A stretch of 64,000 nt of DNA from Ciona savignyi (Eukaryota; Chordata; Ascidiacea; Phlebobranchia; Cionidae), in contig CH000170.1 in NCBI GenBank assembly GCA_000149265.1, positions 8,467-72,466 on the forward strand, in the 5' to 3' direction. Both the position numbers and the translations under genes were made by a program. Below are positions 30,001 to 42,560 of this stretch, one piece after another; position 1 is the first letter of the stretch; the number at the start of each line of letters is the position of its first letter. Below the pieces are notes generated by a model. It worked only from the letters and a program-made list of their open reading frames with translations, did no database searches and had not been told where the DNA came from.

Positions 30001-33000
30001 TTACATCATTTAACTGTGGCAATGCAATGGTTTGTGTATCATGACTTTCAACCGCAGGTCTATTTCCTTCTGCCACATCATTGGCAGCTGTAGAACCAAT
30101 TGCAGATTCATGTTTTGCATTCACATCTACAATGGTGGGAACACTTGGAATATCGTCCTGATGAATTTTTGGTGCTTTTCCAGGGTTAGTTTTGAATGGA
30201 TCAAAGTTAGGGTCATCAAATTGACTAAAATCAATTGAATAACCTCCTCTAGCAATGGGTATTTCATCACTACTTTGTTCAATTAAATTCTTGGAAGCAT
30301 CGCCATCAGTTTCAATCACATTATTCCCTGCTGCATTAACCATTAAATCAGGTTTTGTTTCTAAATTGTTTGAACTTTCCATACTTGCCGCTTTGGTTTC
30401 TGGGGCTTTCCCAGAGTTAGTTTTAAATGGATCAAAGTTGGGGTCATCAAATTTACTGAAATCGATAGAATATGCGCCTTTACCGATCGGTATTTCATCT
30501 AGATTTTCTTCCGCTGGATTTTTTACATCATTTAACTGTGGCAATGCAATGGATTGTGTATCATGACTTTCAACCGCAGGTCTATTTCCTTCTGCTACAT
30601 CATTGGCAGCTGTAGAACCAATTGCAGATTCAAGTTTTGCATTCACATCTAGAAGGGTGGGGACACTTGGAATATCTTCCTGATGGATTTTTGGTGCTTT
30701 CCCAGGGTTAGTTTTAAATGGGTCGAAGTTAGGGTCATCAAATTTACTGAAATCAATTGAATAACCTCCTTTACTGATTGGCATTTCATCACTACTTTGT
30801 TCAACTAAATTCCTAGAAGCATCACCAACAGTTTTAACCACATTATTCCCATTAAACATTAAATCAGGTTTTGTTTCTAAATTGTCTAAACTTTCCATAC
30901 TTGTCACTTTGGTTTCTGGGAATTTCCCAGGGTTGGTTTTAAATGGATCAAAGTTAGGGTCATCAAATTTACTGAAATCAATTGAATAACCTCCTTTACC
31001 AATTGGTATTTCATCAGTACTTTGTTCAACTACAGATTCAACTGTTGGTTTGTCAGGTTCGGTTTCATCAGGTGTATTTGTAATCACAGTTGAAGACTTG
31101 AGTGATTTAAATTTGGGATCAGACTTACTGGAATTAACCACAGAAGAAGATTTAAGATTCTGGCTTCCAACATTTGTAGATGTGTCTGAACTTTCCATAC
31201 TTGCCGCCACTTTGGTTTCTGGAGCTTTTCCGGGGTTAGTTTTGAATGGGTCAAAGTTGGGGTCATCAAATTTACTAAAATCGATTGAATATGCGCCATT
31301 ACTGATTGGCATTTCATCACTATTTGGTTCAACTACAGATTCAACTGTTGATTTGTCCATTTTGGTTTCATCAGTTGTGTCTGTTACCACAGTTGAAGAC
31401 TCAAGTGAGTTAAAGTTAGGTTTAGACTTATTGGAATCAACCACAGAAGAATCTTGAAGATCCTGGTTTCCAACATTTGTAGATGTGTCTGAACTTTTCA
31501 TACTTGTCACTTTGGTTTCTGGAGCTTTTCCAGGGTTAGTTTTAAATGGATCAAAGTTACGGTCATCAAATTGACTGAAATCAATCGAGTATGCTCCTTT
31601 ACCAATTGGTATTTCATCTAAATTATCTTCCGTTGGATTCCTTACATCATTTAACTGCGGCAATTCAATGGATTGTGTATCATGACTTTCAACTGCAGGT
31701 CTATTTCCTTCTGCTACATCATTGGCAGCTGTAGAACCAAGCACAGATTCAAGTTTTGCATTCACATCTACAATGGTGGGAACACTTGGAATATCTTCCT
31801 GATGAATTTCTGGAGCTTTTCCAGGGTTGGTTTTGAATGGGTCAAAGTTAGGGTCATCAAATTTACTGAAATCAATCGAATAACCCCCTCTAGCAATTGG
31901 TATTTCATCACTACTTTCTGCAACTGTTGATTTGTCCATTTTGGATTCATCAGTTGTATTTGTTACAACATTTGAAGACTCGAGTGAGTTAAAGTTAGGT
32001 TTAGACTTATTGGAATCAACCACAGAAGAAGATTTAAGATCCTGGTTTCCAACATTTGTAGATGTGTCTGAACTTTCCATACTTGTCGCCACTTTGGTTT
32101 CTGGAGCTTTCCCAGGGTTGGTTTTGAATGGGTCAAAGTTAGGGTCATCAAATTTACTGAAATCCATTGAATAACCTCCTCTAGCAATGGGTATTTCATC
32201 AGTACTTGGTTCAACTGTTGATTTGTCCATTTTGGTTTCATCAGTTGTATTTGTTACAACATTTGAAGACTCGGGAGATTTGAAGTTTGGTTCAGACTCA
32301 TTGGAATCAACCACAGAAGAAGATTTAAGATCCTGGTTTCCAACAACATTTGTAGATGTGTCTGAACTTTCCATACTTGTCGCCACTTTGGTTTCTGGAG
32401 CTTTCCCAGGGTTGGTTTTGAATGGGTCAAAGTTAGGGTCATCAAATTTACTGAAATCCATTGAATAACCTCCTCTAGCAATGGGTATTTCATCAGTACT
32501 TGGTTCAACTGTTGATTTGTCCATTTTGGTTTCATCAGTTGTATTTGTTACAACATTTGAAGACTCGGGAGATTTAAAGTTAGGTTTAGACTCATTGGAA
32601 TCAACCACAGAAGAAGATTTAAGATCCTGGTTTCCAACATTTGTAGATGTGTCTGAACTTTCCATACTTGTCGTCACTTTGGTTTCTGGGGCCTTACCGG
32701 GGTTAGTTTGAAATGGGTCAAAGTTAGGGTCATCAAATTTACTGAAATCAATCGAGTATGCACCTTTACCAATTGGTATTTCATCAGTACTTGGTTCAAC
32801 TACAGATTCAACTATTGGTTTGTCCATTTTGGTTTCATCAGGTGTATTTGTAATCACAGTTGAAGACTCGAGTGAGTTAATTTTGGGTTGAGACTTATTG
32901 GAATCAACCACAGAAGAAGATTTAAAATTCTGGTTTCCAACAACATTTGTAGCTGTATCTGAACTTTCCATAGTTGCCACTTTCGTTTCTGGAGCTTTTC

Positions 33001-36000
33001 CGGGGTTAGTTTTAAATGGGTCAAAGTTGGGGTCATCAAATTTACTGAAATCAATTGAATATGCGCCTTTACCGATCGGTATTTCATCTAGATTTTCTTG
33101 CGCTGGATTCTTTACATCATTTAACTGCGGCAATGCAATGGATTGTGTATCATGACTTTCAACTGCAGGTCTATTTCCTTCTGCTACATCATTGGCAGCT
33201 GTGGAACCAAGCACAGATTCAAGTTTTGCATTCACATCTACAATGGTGGGAACACTTGGAATGTCTTCCTGGTGAATTTCTGGTGCTTTTCCAGGGTTAG
33301 TTTTAAATGGATCAAAGTTAGGGTCATCCAATTGACTGAAATCAATTGAGTAACCTCCTCTAGCAATTGGTATTTCATCACTACTTTGTTCAATTAAATT
33401 CTTGGAAGCATCGCCACCAGTTTCAACCACATTATTCCCTGCTGCATTAAACATTAAATCAGGTTTTGTTTCTAAATTACCGGAACTGTCCATACTTGCC
33501 ACTTTGGTTTCTGGGGCCTTTCCAGGGTTAGTTTTGAATGGGTCAAAGTTGGGGTCATCAAATTTACTGAAATCCATTGAATATGCGCCTTTACCGATCG
33601 GTATTTCATCTAGATTTTCTTCCGCTGAATTCTTTACATCATTTAACTGCGGCAATGCAATAGATTGTGTATCATGACTTTCAACTGCAGGTCTATTTCC
33701 TTCTGCCCCATCATTGGCAGCTGTGGAACCAACCGCAGATTCAAGTTTTTCACCCACATCCACAATGGTGGAAACACTTGGAATGTCTTCCTGATAAATT
33801 TCTGGTGCTTTCCCTGGGTTGGTTTTAAATGGGTCGAAATTAGGGTCATCAAATTGACTGAAATCAATTGAGTAACCTCCTCTAGCAATGGGTATTTCAT
33901 CACTACTTTCTGCAACTGTTGATTTGTCCATTTTGGTTTCATCAGGTGTATTTGTAATTACATTTGAAGACTCAAGTGAGTTAAAGTTGGATTCCGACTT
34001 ATTGGAATCAACCACAGAAGAATCTTGAAGATCCTGGTTTCCAACAACATTTGTAGATGTGTCTGAACTTTCCATACTTGCCACTTTGGTTTCTGGAGCT
34101 TTTCCAGGGTTAGTTTTAAATGGGTTGAAATTAGGGTCATCAAATTTACTGAAATCGATTGAATATGCGCCTTTACCGATCGGTATTTCATCACTACTCT
34201 GTTCAACTGTTGATTTGTCCAGTTTGGTTTCATCAATTGTATTTGTAACCACAGTTGAAGACTCAAGTGAGCTAAAGCTTGGTTGAGACTTATTGGAATC
34301 AACCATAGAAGAATCTTGAAGATTTTGGTTTCCAACAACATTTGTAGATATGTCCGGACTTTCCATACTCGCCACTTTGGTTTCTGGAGCTTTTCCAGGG
34401 TTAGTTTTAAATGGGTCAAAGTTAGGGTCATCAAATTTACTGAAATCAATTGAGTAACCTCCTCTAGCAATCGGTATTTCATCTAGATTTTCTTCCGCTG
34501 GATTCTTTACATCATTTAACTGCGGCAATACAATAGATTGTGTATCATGACTTTCCACTGCAGGTATATTTCCTTCTGCCCCATCATTGGCAGCTGCAGA
34601 ACCAACCACAGATTCAAGTTTTGCATTCACATCTACAATGGTGGGAACACTTGGAATATCTTCCTGATGAATTTCTGGAGCTTTTCCAGGGTTGGTTTTG
34701 AATGGGTCAAAGTTAGGGTCGTCAAATTTACTAAAATCAATCGAGTATGCTCCTTTACCGATCGGTATTTCATCAGTACTTGGTTCAAGTACAGATTCTA
34801 CTGTTGATTTGTCTATTTCGGTTTCATCAGGTGTATTTGTAATTACATTTGAAGACTCAAGTGAGTTAAAGTTGGATTCCGACTTATTGGAATCAACCAC
34901 AGAAGAATCTTGAAGATTTTGGTTTCCAACAACATTTGTAGATGTGTCTGAACTTTCCATAGTTGCCACTTTCGTTTCTGGAGCTTTTCCAGGGTTAGTT
35001 TTGAATGGGTCAAAGTTAGGGTCATCACATTTACTGAAATCAATGGAATATGCGCCTTTACCGATCGGTATTTCATCACTACTCTGTTCAACTGTTGATT
35101 TGTCCAGTTTGGTTTCATCAATTGTATTTGTAACCACAGTTGAAGACTCAAGTGAGCTAAAGCTTGGTTGAGACTTATTGGAATCAACCACAGAAGAATC
35201 TTGAAGATCCTGGTTTCCAACAACATTTGCAGATGTGTCTGAACTTTCCTTAGTTGCCACTTTGGTTTCTGGAGCTTTTCCAGGGTTAGTTTTAAATGGG
35301 TTGAAATTAGGGTCATCAAATTTACTGAAATCAATTGAATAACCCCCTCTAGCAATTGGTATTTCATCACTACTTTCTACAACTGTTGATTTGTCGATTT
35401 TGGATTCATCAGGTGTATTTGTAACCACAGTTGAAGACTCGAGTGAGTTAAAGTTGGGTTCAGAATTATTGGAATCAATCACAGAAGAATCTTGAAGATC
35501 CTGGTTTCCTACATTTGTAGATGTGTCTGAACTTTCAATACTTGTCACTTTGGTTTCTGGTGCTTTTCCAGGGTTAGTTTTGAATGGATCAAAGTTGGGG
35601 TCATCAAATTTACTGAAATCAATTGAATATGCTCCTTTACTGATCTGTATTTCATTAGTACTTGGTTGAACTGAATCATTTGAATCTTCACAACTTTGTT
35701 TCAATTTTTCATAACTCTCTTTATTAGTTGCTGCACTTACAGATCCAATGTCAGTGGTTTCTTGAGAAACTCCTAATATAACCACAGCATTGTCCCCCTT
35801 AACCGGTAGGTCTTTTGATGCACTGACCTCTTTGCCTGAACCATCAAGACTTGAACCAATTTGTGACATTCCAGGTACGGAAAGGACATCAGAACAACTA
35901 TCATCTCCGTTGTTAAACGAAAGAACCTCAAACTCATCCAACACAGAAAGAAGTCTTAAACTCTGGTCGCTAATTTTTATTGGATCAGGTGTTTGGTTTG

Positions 36001-39000
36001 GCTGCACTGGTATCGTCGGGACATTTTCAATATTTATGTTTTCATTATCAGCTTCATGTAGCTTTGCATTCAGATTAGAGGCAGCAGTAGCTGATGTGGC
36101 TGGGAGTGAAGTAAGTGAGGAATCAGAAGTAGGAAGAATATCTTCTCTTTGCATATTTTCCTTTAAAACTTTGGAGCTGGTAGGTCCACCAGTGACAGTA
36201 AGTACGTTATGATCTTGTCTGGAAGCAGGCAACTCTGAAGTAGTGGAGTCAGTTAAACTGATTCCAGCCATCATACTAAACAAATCATCTAAATCTGTGA
36301 CATTTGTCGCAAGGGGTTCATTAGTAACACTGTTTGCTTCAGTATTTTTGGCTTTTGGCAGTGTTTGTGATGAACTAAACAACGGTTGAGCAGCAGGTAC
36401 ATCGGATTTTTCTTGTGTTTTATTGCTTTGTATTGCACTTGGTAATGTGTTTTGGGTGGTTGCTTGTTCCAAAGCTTTTGTGGATGGATGATTGTCGATA
36501 TTACTTGGGGAATCTTTTCCTGTTGCTGTTGTCTGGGGGTAAGTTAAAAGTTTAATTTCAAAATATTTCATTTTTAAATGAGACAAACAGACTCTAGGAA
36601 AAACAAAACAGATCTACTCAAAATATGTCTATACACTCCATAGAAATAAAAATGTAATAAAGCAATTTGTAACTCAATAAAACAAGAAATATCTTATTAT
36701 ACAAAATCCATCTTTAATCTATGCTCACCGGATCTTTATCAGTGAGCGATAATCCACCGACTGCAGATATAATATCATCAAGCGGGTCCCGTTCCTGTGG
36801 ATATTGAATTATAATCTGATCAACAATAACCATATTAGTTTGGTGGAGTTTTAAATCTTTTTTAAATATTGCAATTCTTTTTTTGTATTTTACCACAACC
36901 TTAACAATTCAAGATTTTATTTTAAGAATAATTAGATTGAAAATGATGGGGGGTTCAGGACGTTTACCTTTAGAAGCGGTTGAGGAGGGTCATCCATAAG
37001 TTCAGGTTCAATATCTTCTGGAAAAAGAAAACATGGGGTGGAGTTACCAAGACCAAGATATCATTAATTGTAGTTAAAATTGGCGAAAAGTATGGATGTA
37101 TAAAGTAAAATTTTCTAAATCCAATCCTTAATTAAATTTTTAACTTTTTATAAATGACAACAAAAACAACCCTGTAGAAAACTGATGGGCAGGTCTATAA
37201 AATGTTCCTAAACCAATTAGTGTCTAACCATCCAGATTGGATATAAAGGTCTGAATTAATCGTTAAAACAGACATTATCTGTGTACAGATATTGCATTTT
37301 ACTGGGGTTTACAAACCATTAGGCGTTTACTCGAGTGATATATATAATAAAACAAAGGTTTATCTACTGATGGATGACGGTTGTTTGTGGCCTTTTGTGT
37401 CTGAACAATTAAATAGCGCAATTAAGTATAAGCCTTTGAACTATAGACTAACCTAAATAGCATTTTTAGAAGAAAAATTAGTTAAGAAGAACAACAATCC
37501 AATAAGGAATTAGGCTACTAAGTGGTGATTTCATTATTTATTTTAAACAACAAAATCTGGCAAACAACAATAAATCATGGTATTTTTAAACCTAGAAATT
37601 TTCAGGATACACGGTCAATTTTAAATTTCTGTTTTAAATTGATAGCTGACCTCTTATGATTTACATAAATGCAATATTGGTTTATTCTCTCACATTATTA
37701 TGGCAAGCTAAGAATGTTTTCATTATGAAAATACACATGCCGTACTTTTTGACCAGGTGCATGTTGAACCACTGCCAAACAATCAAGTACAAACTTTGGT
37801 CATGGTTGCTAAGTAGTAAGGGCACTTTAAAACACGTTTTAAAATACTTAAAAAAACTTTCCCAACTCTCACAAATATTATACTCGTGTAACCACCACCG
37901 TCAGTTGAACCATCATTAATTGAGATTTTATTTCGTGTGGTAGCATTGGGTGCTAAATTCTACTTTAAAATTAGTTGTAACCGAAAAAAGTTGTAGATTT
38001 TAACAGTACTGCTGATAGGATTTAAAATTGATTAATAAAAAGTATTCAATAATAATTCTAGAATATTAATTATTCTACTTTATACATCCATTTAGGTTTG
38101 CACTCCTTTTTCAAAAATCTATTAAGTCTGTCTTGGGAAGTGAAACTGTGTTTACAATGTGCAATACCATTCACATATGCATATTGGTATGGTGGTCCGG
38201 TTTTATTTCTGAATCAATTTTAAGCAGAAGTTCACTATAAGGTTAACAGGAGGGCAGTTTTGAAGACATAATCTCTACTCACCCAGTGCATAATCATGGA
38301 CGTAATTACCAATTTTTTTGTAAAATACTTGCTTAACATGTGAAACAGGCAAGTCAATATAATTAGTCAACTTACAACGCGCATATCAAATACATGAAAC
38401 ATGGATTCTATTATATTTAGCTGTTATCTACCTTGGCATACCACAGTAGCATTACTAGAGAATGATTCATCTAAGAGAAGATTATCAATTGCAGTCACAT
38501 ATAAGGTGTTGCTAGTTTCATTAACTTCATAGTATGGGTCCATGGATATGTCATTAAGTGTCAGTATTTCGTACTCTGTATCTGTTGGTGAGAATCAGGG
38601 TTTGTGCATATCATAATGCAGGAGAAACCATGAGAAAAATAGTCTAACCAGGAATAAAATTCCATGAAATTTTCGAATAGAAAATAAGTAACTGTACTGC
38701 TGTTATCTGTGCAACACTGTATAACAAGTTGCTAACAGTTACATTGTTGTTTTAATACTGTCTAGTACAGTGATTTTCAATCTTTTTGCTGCACTGGAAT
38801 CCCATGGAAACATTCTACTGACTTAAGGAACCCCTGTGCAATAATTTGACTGTCTTATGTAAAAAAAGCATTTAACTTTAATGTTTATTCATTCAAAATT
38901 AAAAGTTGCGGAACCCCTGGACTGTATTGGCGGAACCCTAAAGTTCCGCGGAACCCTGGTTGAAAACCACTGGCCTAGTATTATAAATAATTCGTGAAAA

Positions 39001-39791
39001 ACTGTTTTCACCACTATTGACTCAGTCATTTTTGATATCTTAGTCGAACGTAACTTTGACCTCAGTCAATCAGTATATGACATGAGAAGCAGCATGTGTG
39101 GTGGTTACCCAGTCTAGAAAGTTTCGATAGCAGTTTCAACAAGCTGACCAGATTAACATGGTGGATCTGGACAACATTGTAAAATTCTTAAGAGTGCAAG
39201 TGCAACACATCACACATTAATTACATAAAACAAAGTCATGCTAACATAAATTAGTACAGTGGTGTGGGAATCAACAGCATAATTATTACACAGCAAATAT
39301 TATGTAAACATGTTAGTGGTATAGAACAGCAACAAATTTATATAAACCTAGTTCAGTTGGTCACTGTAAAGACAAAGGGTTGGAAGTTAAATCTGGTTAC
39401 TAGTCTGTTATAAACTTAGGCAAGGCGCTTAGCGAATGTGGTCTGAACCCAGTGGACTATTGGGTTCTACTAAAATGTCAAATGCCTCAATCATACACAA
39501 CACACTGCAATAGATCAGGCAACATGGCGTTGAACATGAAGTAATCTAATGATTTGTGCATGATAACGCACCTTGCGTTTTCCGATTCAGACGAAAAACA
39601 TGAATATTCTATCCGAAGCGCATGAAAACTGAAACACAGCTAAAACACTGATGATGCAAAAGAATTTAAATAAAAGCAGATTGATTTACCAATGAATGTC
39701 TGAAGTTTTCAGTGCTGGTTGTGAATCATAATGCAAACCCACTATGTGCTCGCAGATGGTGACAATTTTGTGTTGGCTTACCTTGGTTCAT
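23910..39791 (-). CDS. TACC: Transforming acidic coiled-coil (TACC) protein with expanded SDP repeats
   Basis: TACC proteins recruit ch-TOG/XMAP215 to centrosomes and spindle or growing microtubule ends through a C-terminal coiled coil. Coding exons in order: 39782-39791 (ATGAACCAAG), 38432-38581, 36968-37017, 36729-36794, 28068-36532, 26987-27018, 26452-26492, 26217-26280, 25663-25766, 24993-25185, 24413-24519, 23910-24096. Phases agree throughout if one base is dropped near 29285, giving 3,155 residues. That is larger than most TACC proteins; human TACC2 is also near 3,000. Support: repeats of the form YSIDFSKFDDPNFDPFKTNP, typical of TACC SDP motifs, and a C-terminal coiled coil ending KQELTEICEEWFRQAGSS. 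The assignment rests on both ends agreeing. The extreme 5' exon is the least certain. Confidence 0.88.
24155..24365 (+). repeat. SINE-derived repeat, body-plus-core type
   Basis: Two partial units with GAGCAAGCCACATTACATTG and ACACTGTAAAAACTTCAGC, in a TACC intron. Confidence 0.55.
24670..24925 (-). mobile_element. SINE family 1, decayed
   Basis: ATTACAGTGTGTTGGACACG and CCACTTGGATCAGGTCAGG follow the reverse SINE order; low conservation. Confidence 0.4.
25287..25530 (+). mobile_element. SINE family 1, 3'-truncated
   Basis: Intact head (GTTGGTCTAACGGTTAAGTG and GGTTGCAGGTGCGAAACTGG), body and core; it stops after GATTGCCCGTTTG. Within a TACC intron. Confidence 0.78.
25795..25975 (+). repeat. 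SINE-derived repeat, core-plus-tail type
   Basis: Two diverged units with CACACTGTAATATAGC and CCCACGTGGATATAAG, in a TACC intron. Confidence 0.5.
28068..36532 (-). CDS. TACC giant repeat exon (8,465 bp)
   Basis: One exon carries a Ser/Thr-rich lead-in and then 26 clear copies plus one degenerate copy of a roughly 25-residue SDP motif. The consensus is DEIPIGKGAYSIDFSKFDDP then NFDPFKTNPGKAP; a common variant has IARGGYS. Spacers of three recurrent types separate the copies (ETKV-, IHQED- and LETKP-types). Near the 3' end are two basic motifs, LKKSKIGKPSLKKR and PRKSKLGKPTSVKR. Frame is lost near 29282-29290 at GCTCTTTGAG; deleting one T restores it, and both frames keep SDP repeats. The exon ends at GGGTG|GTGAGT in phase 1. 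Confidence 0.9.
36729..39791 (-). CDS. TACC 5' exons
   Basis: The ATG exon gives only MNQ plus one base. The next exon encodes an acidic segment (LTLNDISMDPYYEVNETSN). A 50-nt exon gives DIEPELMDDPPQPLLK and a 66-nt exon gives ERDPLDDIISAVGGLSLTDK. All splice phases match. No similarity outside TACC was recognised. An upstream, possibly non-coding first exon cannot be excluded. Confidence 0.72.
38768..38972. mobile_element. hAT-type MITE
   Basis: Ends CAGTGATTTTCAATC and GGTTGAAAACCACTG are inverted repeats. The flanks GTCTAGTA and GCCTAGTA match at 7 of 8 positions, as expected for hAT target duplications. In a TACC intron. Confidence 0.7.
39375..39622 (+). mobile_element. SINE family 1, diverged
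   Basis: A weak head, then GGCAAGGCGCTTAGCG, GAACCCAGTGGACTATTGGG and CACACTGCAATAGATCAGGC. It lies between the two most 5' TACC exons. Confidence 0.65.
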
Positions 39792-40296
39792 GGTTGGCCA
39801 GCGGCCTCCAATAGGTAATATCGACAAGGTTAATGAAATTGTTTTAAATAAACAGCTTAATATAGAAAAGTATACAGGCTGTTAGTGATATGGATATCAA
39901 CTGAAAGTTTTATTAACCTTACTATTAAAGTGACCTAGGTTGCTAAAAAAACAGTCATCTTTATATTAAAACTGTGGAATGAACGGTTGCTGACAACCAT
40001 ACAAAAATTTAAGAACTAGATTGTTCAAGCACGGAACATGATATCTCACTTTACCAGCTGTTCGTGCCCCGAAGGACACCTCGCCATGCGTAAACTGTGG
40101 TCAGGTTGTAGATCGAACTCGGCACCTGTCTGACTTTGATTGAAATTAAATCATGATTAAAGATATTTTCCCAATTCGTCAAAATTTAAAATGTTTGGAT
40201 TGGAAATTGTTTCTAGATTTAGAGGTTATTGTGCCATCCACAGCACATCGAAAACATAATGCTTGTTATGATAAAATAATAACAACAGGGCATGCA

Positions 40297-40531
40297 CGTC
40301 TCATACTCTCATGTCTCTTTTTTCGTGGACTATTTGTCAGATTTTCGCTTAGCAGCTGTTTTGATAACTTTATTTGCCAATACCAAGTCTGTATTTCATT
40401 GAGTGAAACACTAATTCTAACCAAAAGAAGAGCAAATGTTTGATTTGGATCACGAGCTTTCCCGCGAAAAAAACTAACAAATAGTCCACGAAAAGACCTA
40501 ACTACCTCTATACAAAGACGCCCGAGAATGG
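40297..40531. repeat. Inverted-repeat (hairpin) element
   Basis: TTTCGTGGACTATTTGTCAG near 40320 and its complement CTAACAAATAGTCCACGAAA near 40475 enclose about 110 bp. Probably a MITE; no clear target duplication. Confidence 0.5.
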
Positions 40532-40739
40532 GTAGTATATATATATAATATGCTTTATTCCCGTGGTTGGAAAAACACAAGGGACATTATTATACAAGCA
40601 ATTATCGGTATACCTTATGATTACCGTAGGTTGTAACCGCCATTTTATTTTCATGATTAACCAAAGCATTGGAGGCTACGTGTTCAAGGCGCTTGTACTG
40701 TTTCTACTGCTTGCTAAAGTGTATGGCGTTTGTACAGTT

Positions 40740-40830
40740 TTCTGGCCAAATGGTTAGCGCGACCGATATATATATATATACCTATCTATACAAAAACGGT
40801 CGACCCAACCTGGTTTCGAAACTTGGCTCA
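40740..40830 (+). mobile_element. tRNA-like head of a second SINE family
   Basis: TGGCCAAATGGTTAGCGCG (A-box-like) and CCTGGTTTCGAAACTTGG (B-box-like) flank a TA-repeat. The spacing suggests a type-2 tRNA with a long variable arm. Not a clean tRNA fold. Confidence 0.4.
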
Positions 40831-42387
40831 GTAAAAAAAAGGTATGAAAAAAGTGAACGACGTTCGCTCTACCGGCAACTGCAGAGCGACTGTGATTGCA
40901 TGTGTAGGGGATTTTGTTCGTGAATTTATGATTGTATTATGTGACAGAGGGTTATGGACAAACTACAGCATTCATCATTGAACCGCTTAATAAAAGCATG
41001 GTTAGGAACCTTGTTTGATAACCAATGACCTATACCTACATCAGTGGTGGTATACGACCAATATCTCTTCAATGTGTCACCCCGAATCAGAAAAACGTAG
41101 ATCTATCTAAGCGCTCAAACAGCTGACGTCATTTTTTAGATATTTTTGTTTTAGAGAAGATGATCAGGTCATCACGATAACATTTCGATTTTAGATTGAA
41201 AAAATGTATTCATTAAGTTCCAAAATTCCCCAGTCAAACCTTTACCCAAAAAGACAGAAACGCAAATGCTGATAGTCCTGATTGTACTAAAACCAAGAAA
41301 ACGTTTCTAATCTGAAGATTGCCTTATTCTATGCACTGCGACGAAACATGATTATTTCTAATATATATGACTTGTATTCTCTGTGGTTAATCCGGCCCGG
41401 TGTTGAAACAGTTGCACCTGCCATCATGCAAGTCACGCTTACTCTGACGTCCAAAAATTCCCAGGGGGATTCCCTAGAATTGGTAATTACCATTGAACTT
41501 TATAGGTTTGTTCCTATTTCGTGAGTACAGCAACTAACAAGGCACTTCAAATTTGAATGAATTTGTTGGAACGCTAATAAATACCCTCAAATTTGATGGT
41601 GTACGACCTGGAATTATCGATTCAGGTGTAAACGTTAGGAATCAGCAAATTAAGATGTTATTAAATATGAAATGCAGTCGAATTAAACGATTAGTGACAG
41701 TGTGTAAGATAAAATCAAAAGGTAACATACACCTGTATTCGCGCGCCAATTACCATGGACAAACGACGTGGACATGAACTTTTGTTTCAGGAAATCTGTG
41801 TGTTGGAATCGGAAGATGCGAACAACAAATATGAACGAGCAGGCACACAACAGTAACTTTATTTGGAATGTTGCTACACGGATTGTCACAAGAGTCACGT
41901 GGGTGAAAATACGAGGTTACTCTAGGTCATATTTATTCCGGACATTGTTTATTCGCGTTAACGTAGGACTTGTGGTCACAGTCATGTTGTTGGAGCAATT
42001 GCAGTGATTCATTTATTTCGTGAGTGGGATACATGGCTTTATTAACAGGTATCATAATAAACCACATGTCGACAGTAAGTGTGTGCAAGTCTAGCACCAG
42101 CACTCAATATTTATTATTATTTAGTTTAAGCCTAGTGGCGCAGTTGAATAACCGAGCCACTGATGTGCTATCTGCGTGGAGCTATTGTATCGTCCTCCAC
42201 ACATATGGGTTGGAACAACGGTGATGAGCTTGTTGATATCTGAAATGATTATTATAAAGGATTATATGTTCTTGTTGTAATGATATTTATCATTATGTTT
42301 AGATTATCTGATTATTAAAGTTTTATGTAAAGTTAAATAATAATTACGACAAGTAATTATTATGCAGCGTTTGATTCTTAACTTGTG

Positions 42388-42437
42388 TGACGTCACAATC
42401 AATCGCGAGTATAAGCGCTGTTTCGCGAACAACTATC
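42388..42437 (+). promoter_or_regulatory. 5S gene upstream element (TGACGTCA and TATA-like box)
   Basis: TGACGTCACAATC at -50 and TATAAGCGCTGTTTCGCGAA at -28, at matching positions to the other copy. Confidence 0.6.
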
Positions 42438-42555
42438 GCCTACGACCATACCACGTTGAGAACACCCCATCTCGTCCGATCTGGGAAGTTAAGCAACGTC
42501 GGGCCCGGTTAGTACTTGGATGGGTGACCGCCTGGGAATACCGGGTGTTGTAGGC
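42438..42555 (+). rRNA. 5S rRNA: 5S ribosomal RNA gene, second copy
   Basis: Same length as the copy at 17.8 kb; the only difference I see is one base in the first third (GAGAACACC against GAGTACACC). It lies between the TACC and NFU1-like genes. Same plus-strand orientation about 24.7 kb away, so these are dispersed rather than tandem 5S genes. Confidence 0.96.
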
Positions 42556-42556
42556 A

Positions 42557-42560
42557 TTTT
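42557..42560 (+). terminator. Pol III terminator of second 5S gene
   Basis: TTTT right after the gene, followed by the same TTATTGCTGATCCGCAATC. Confidence 0.6.

Larger units (their letters stand above)
39792..42387. other. Intergenic region upstream of TACC
   Basis: It contains a hairpin element, a tRNA-like SINE head and a TGACGTCA site at 41124. I see no coding exon. Confidence 0.5.

Noticed and set aside
29418..35171. Many open frames on the plus strand and in shifted minus frames across the TACC exon
   Set aside because: Shadow frames of the repeat; they repeat with the same period and have no independent features.
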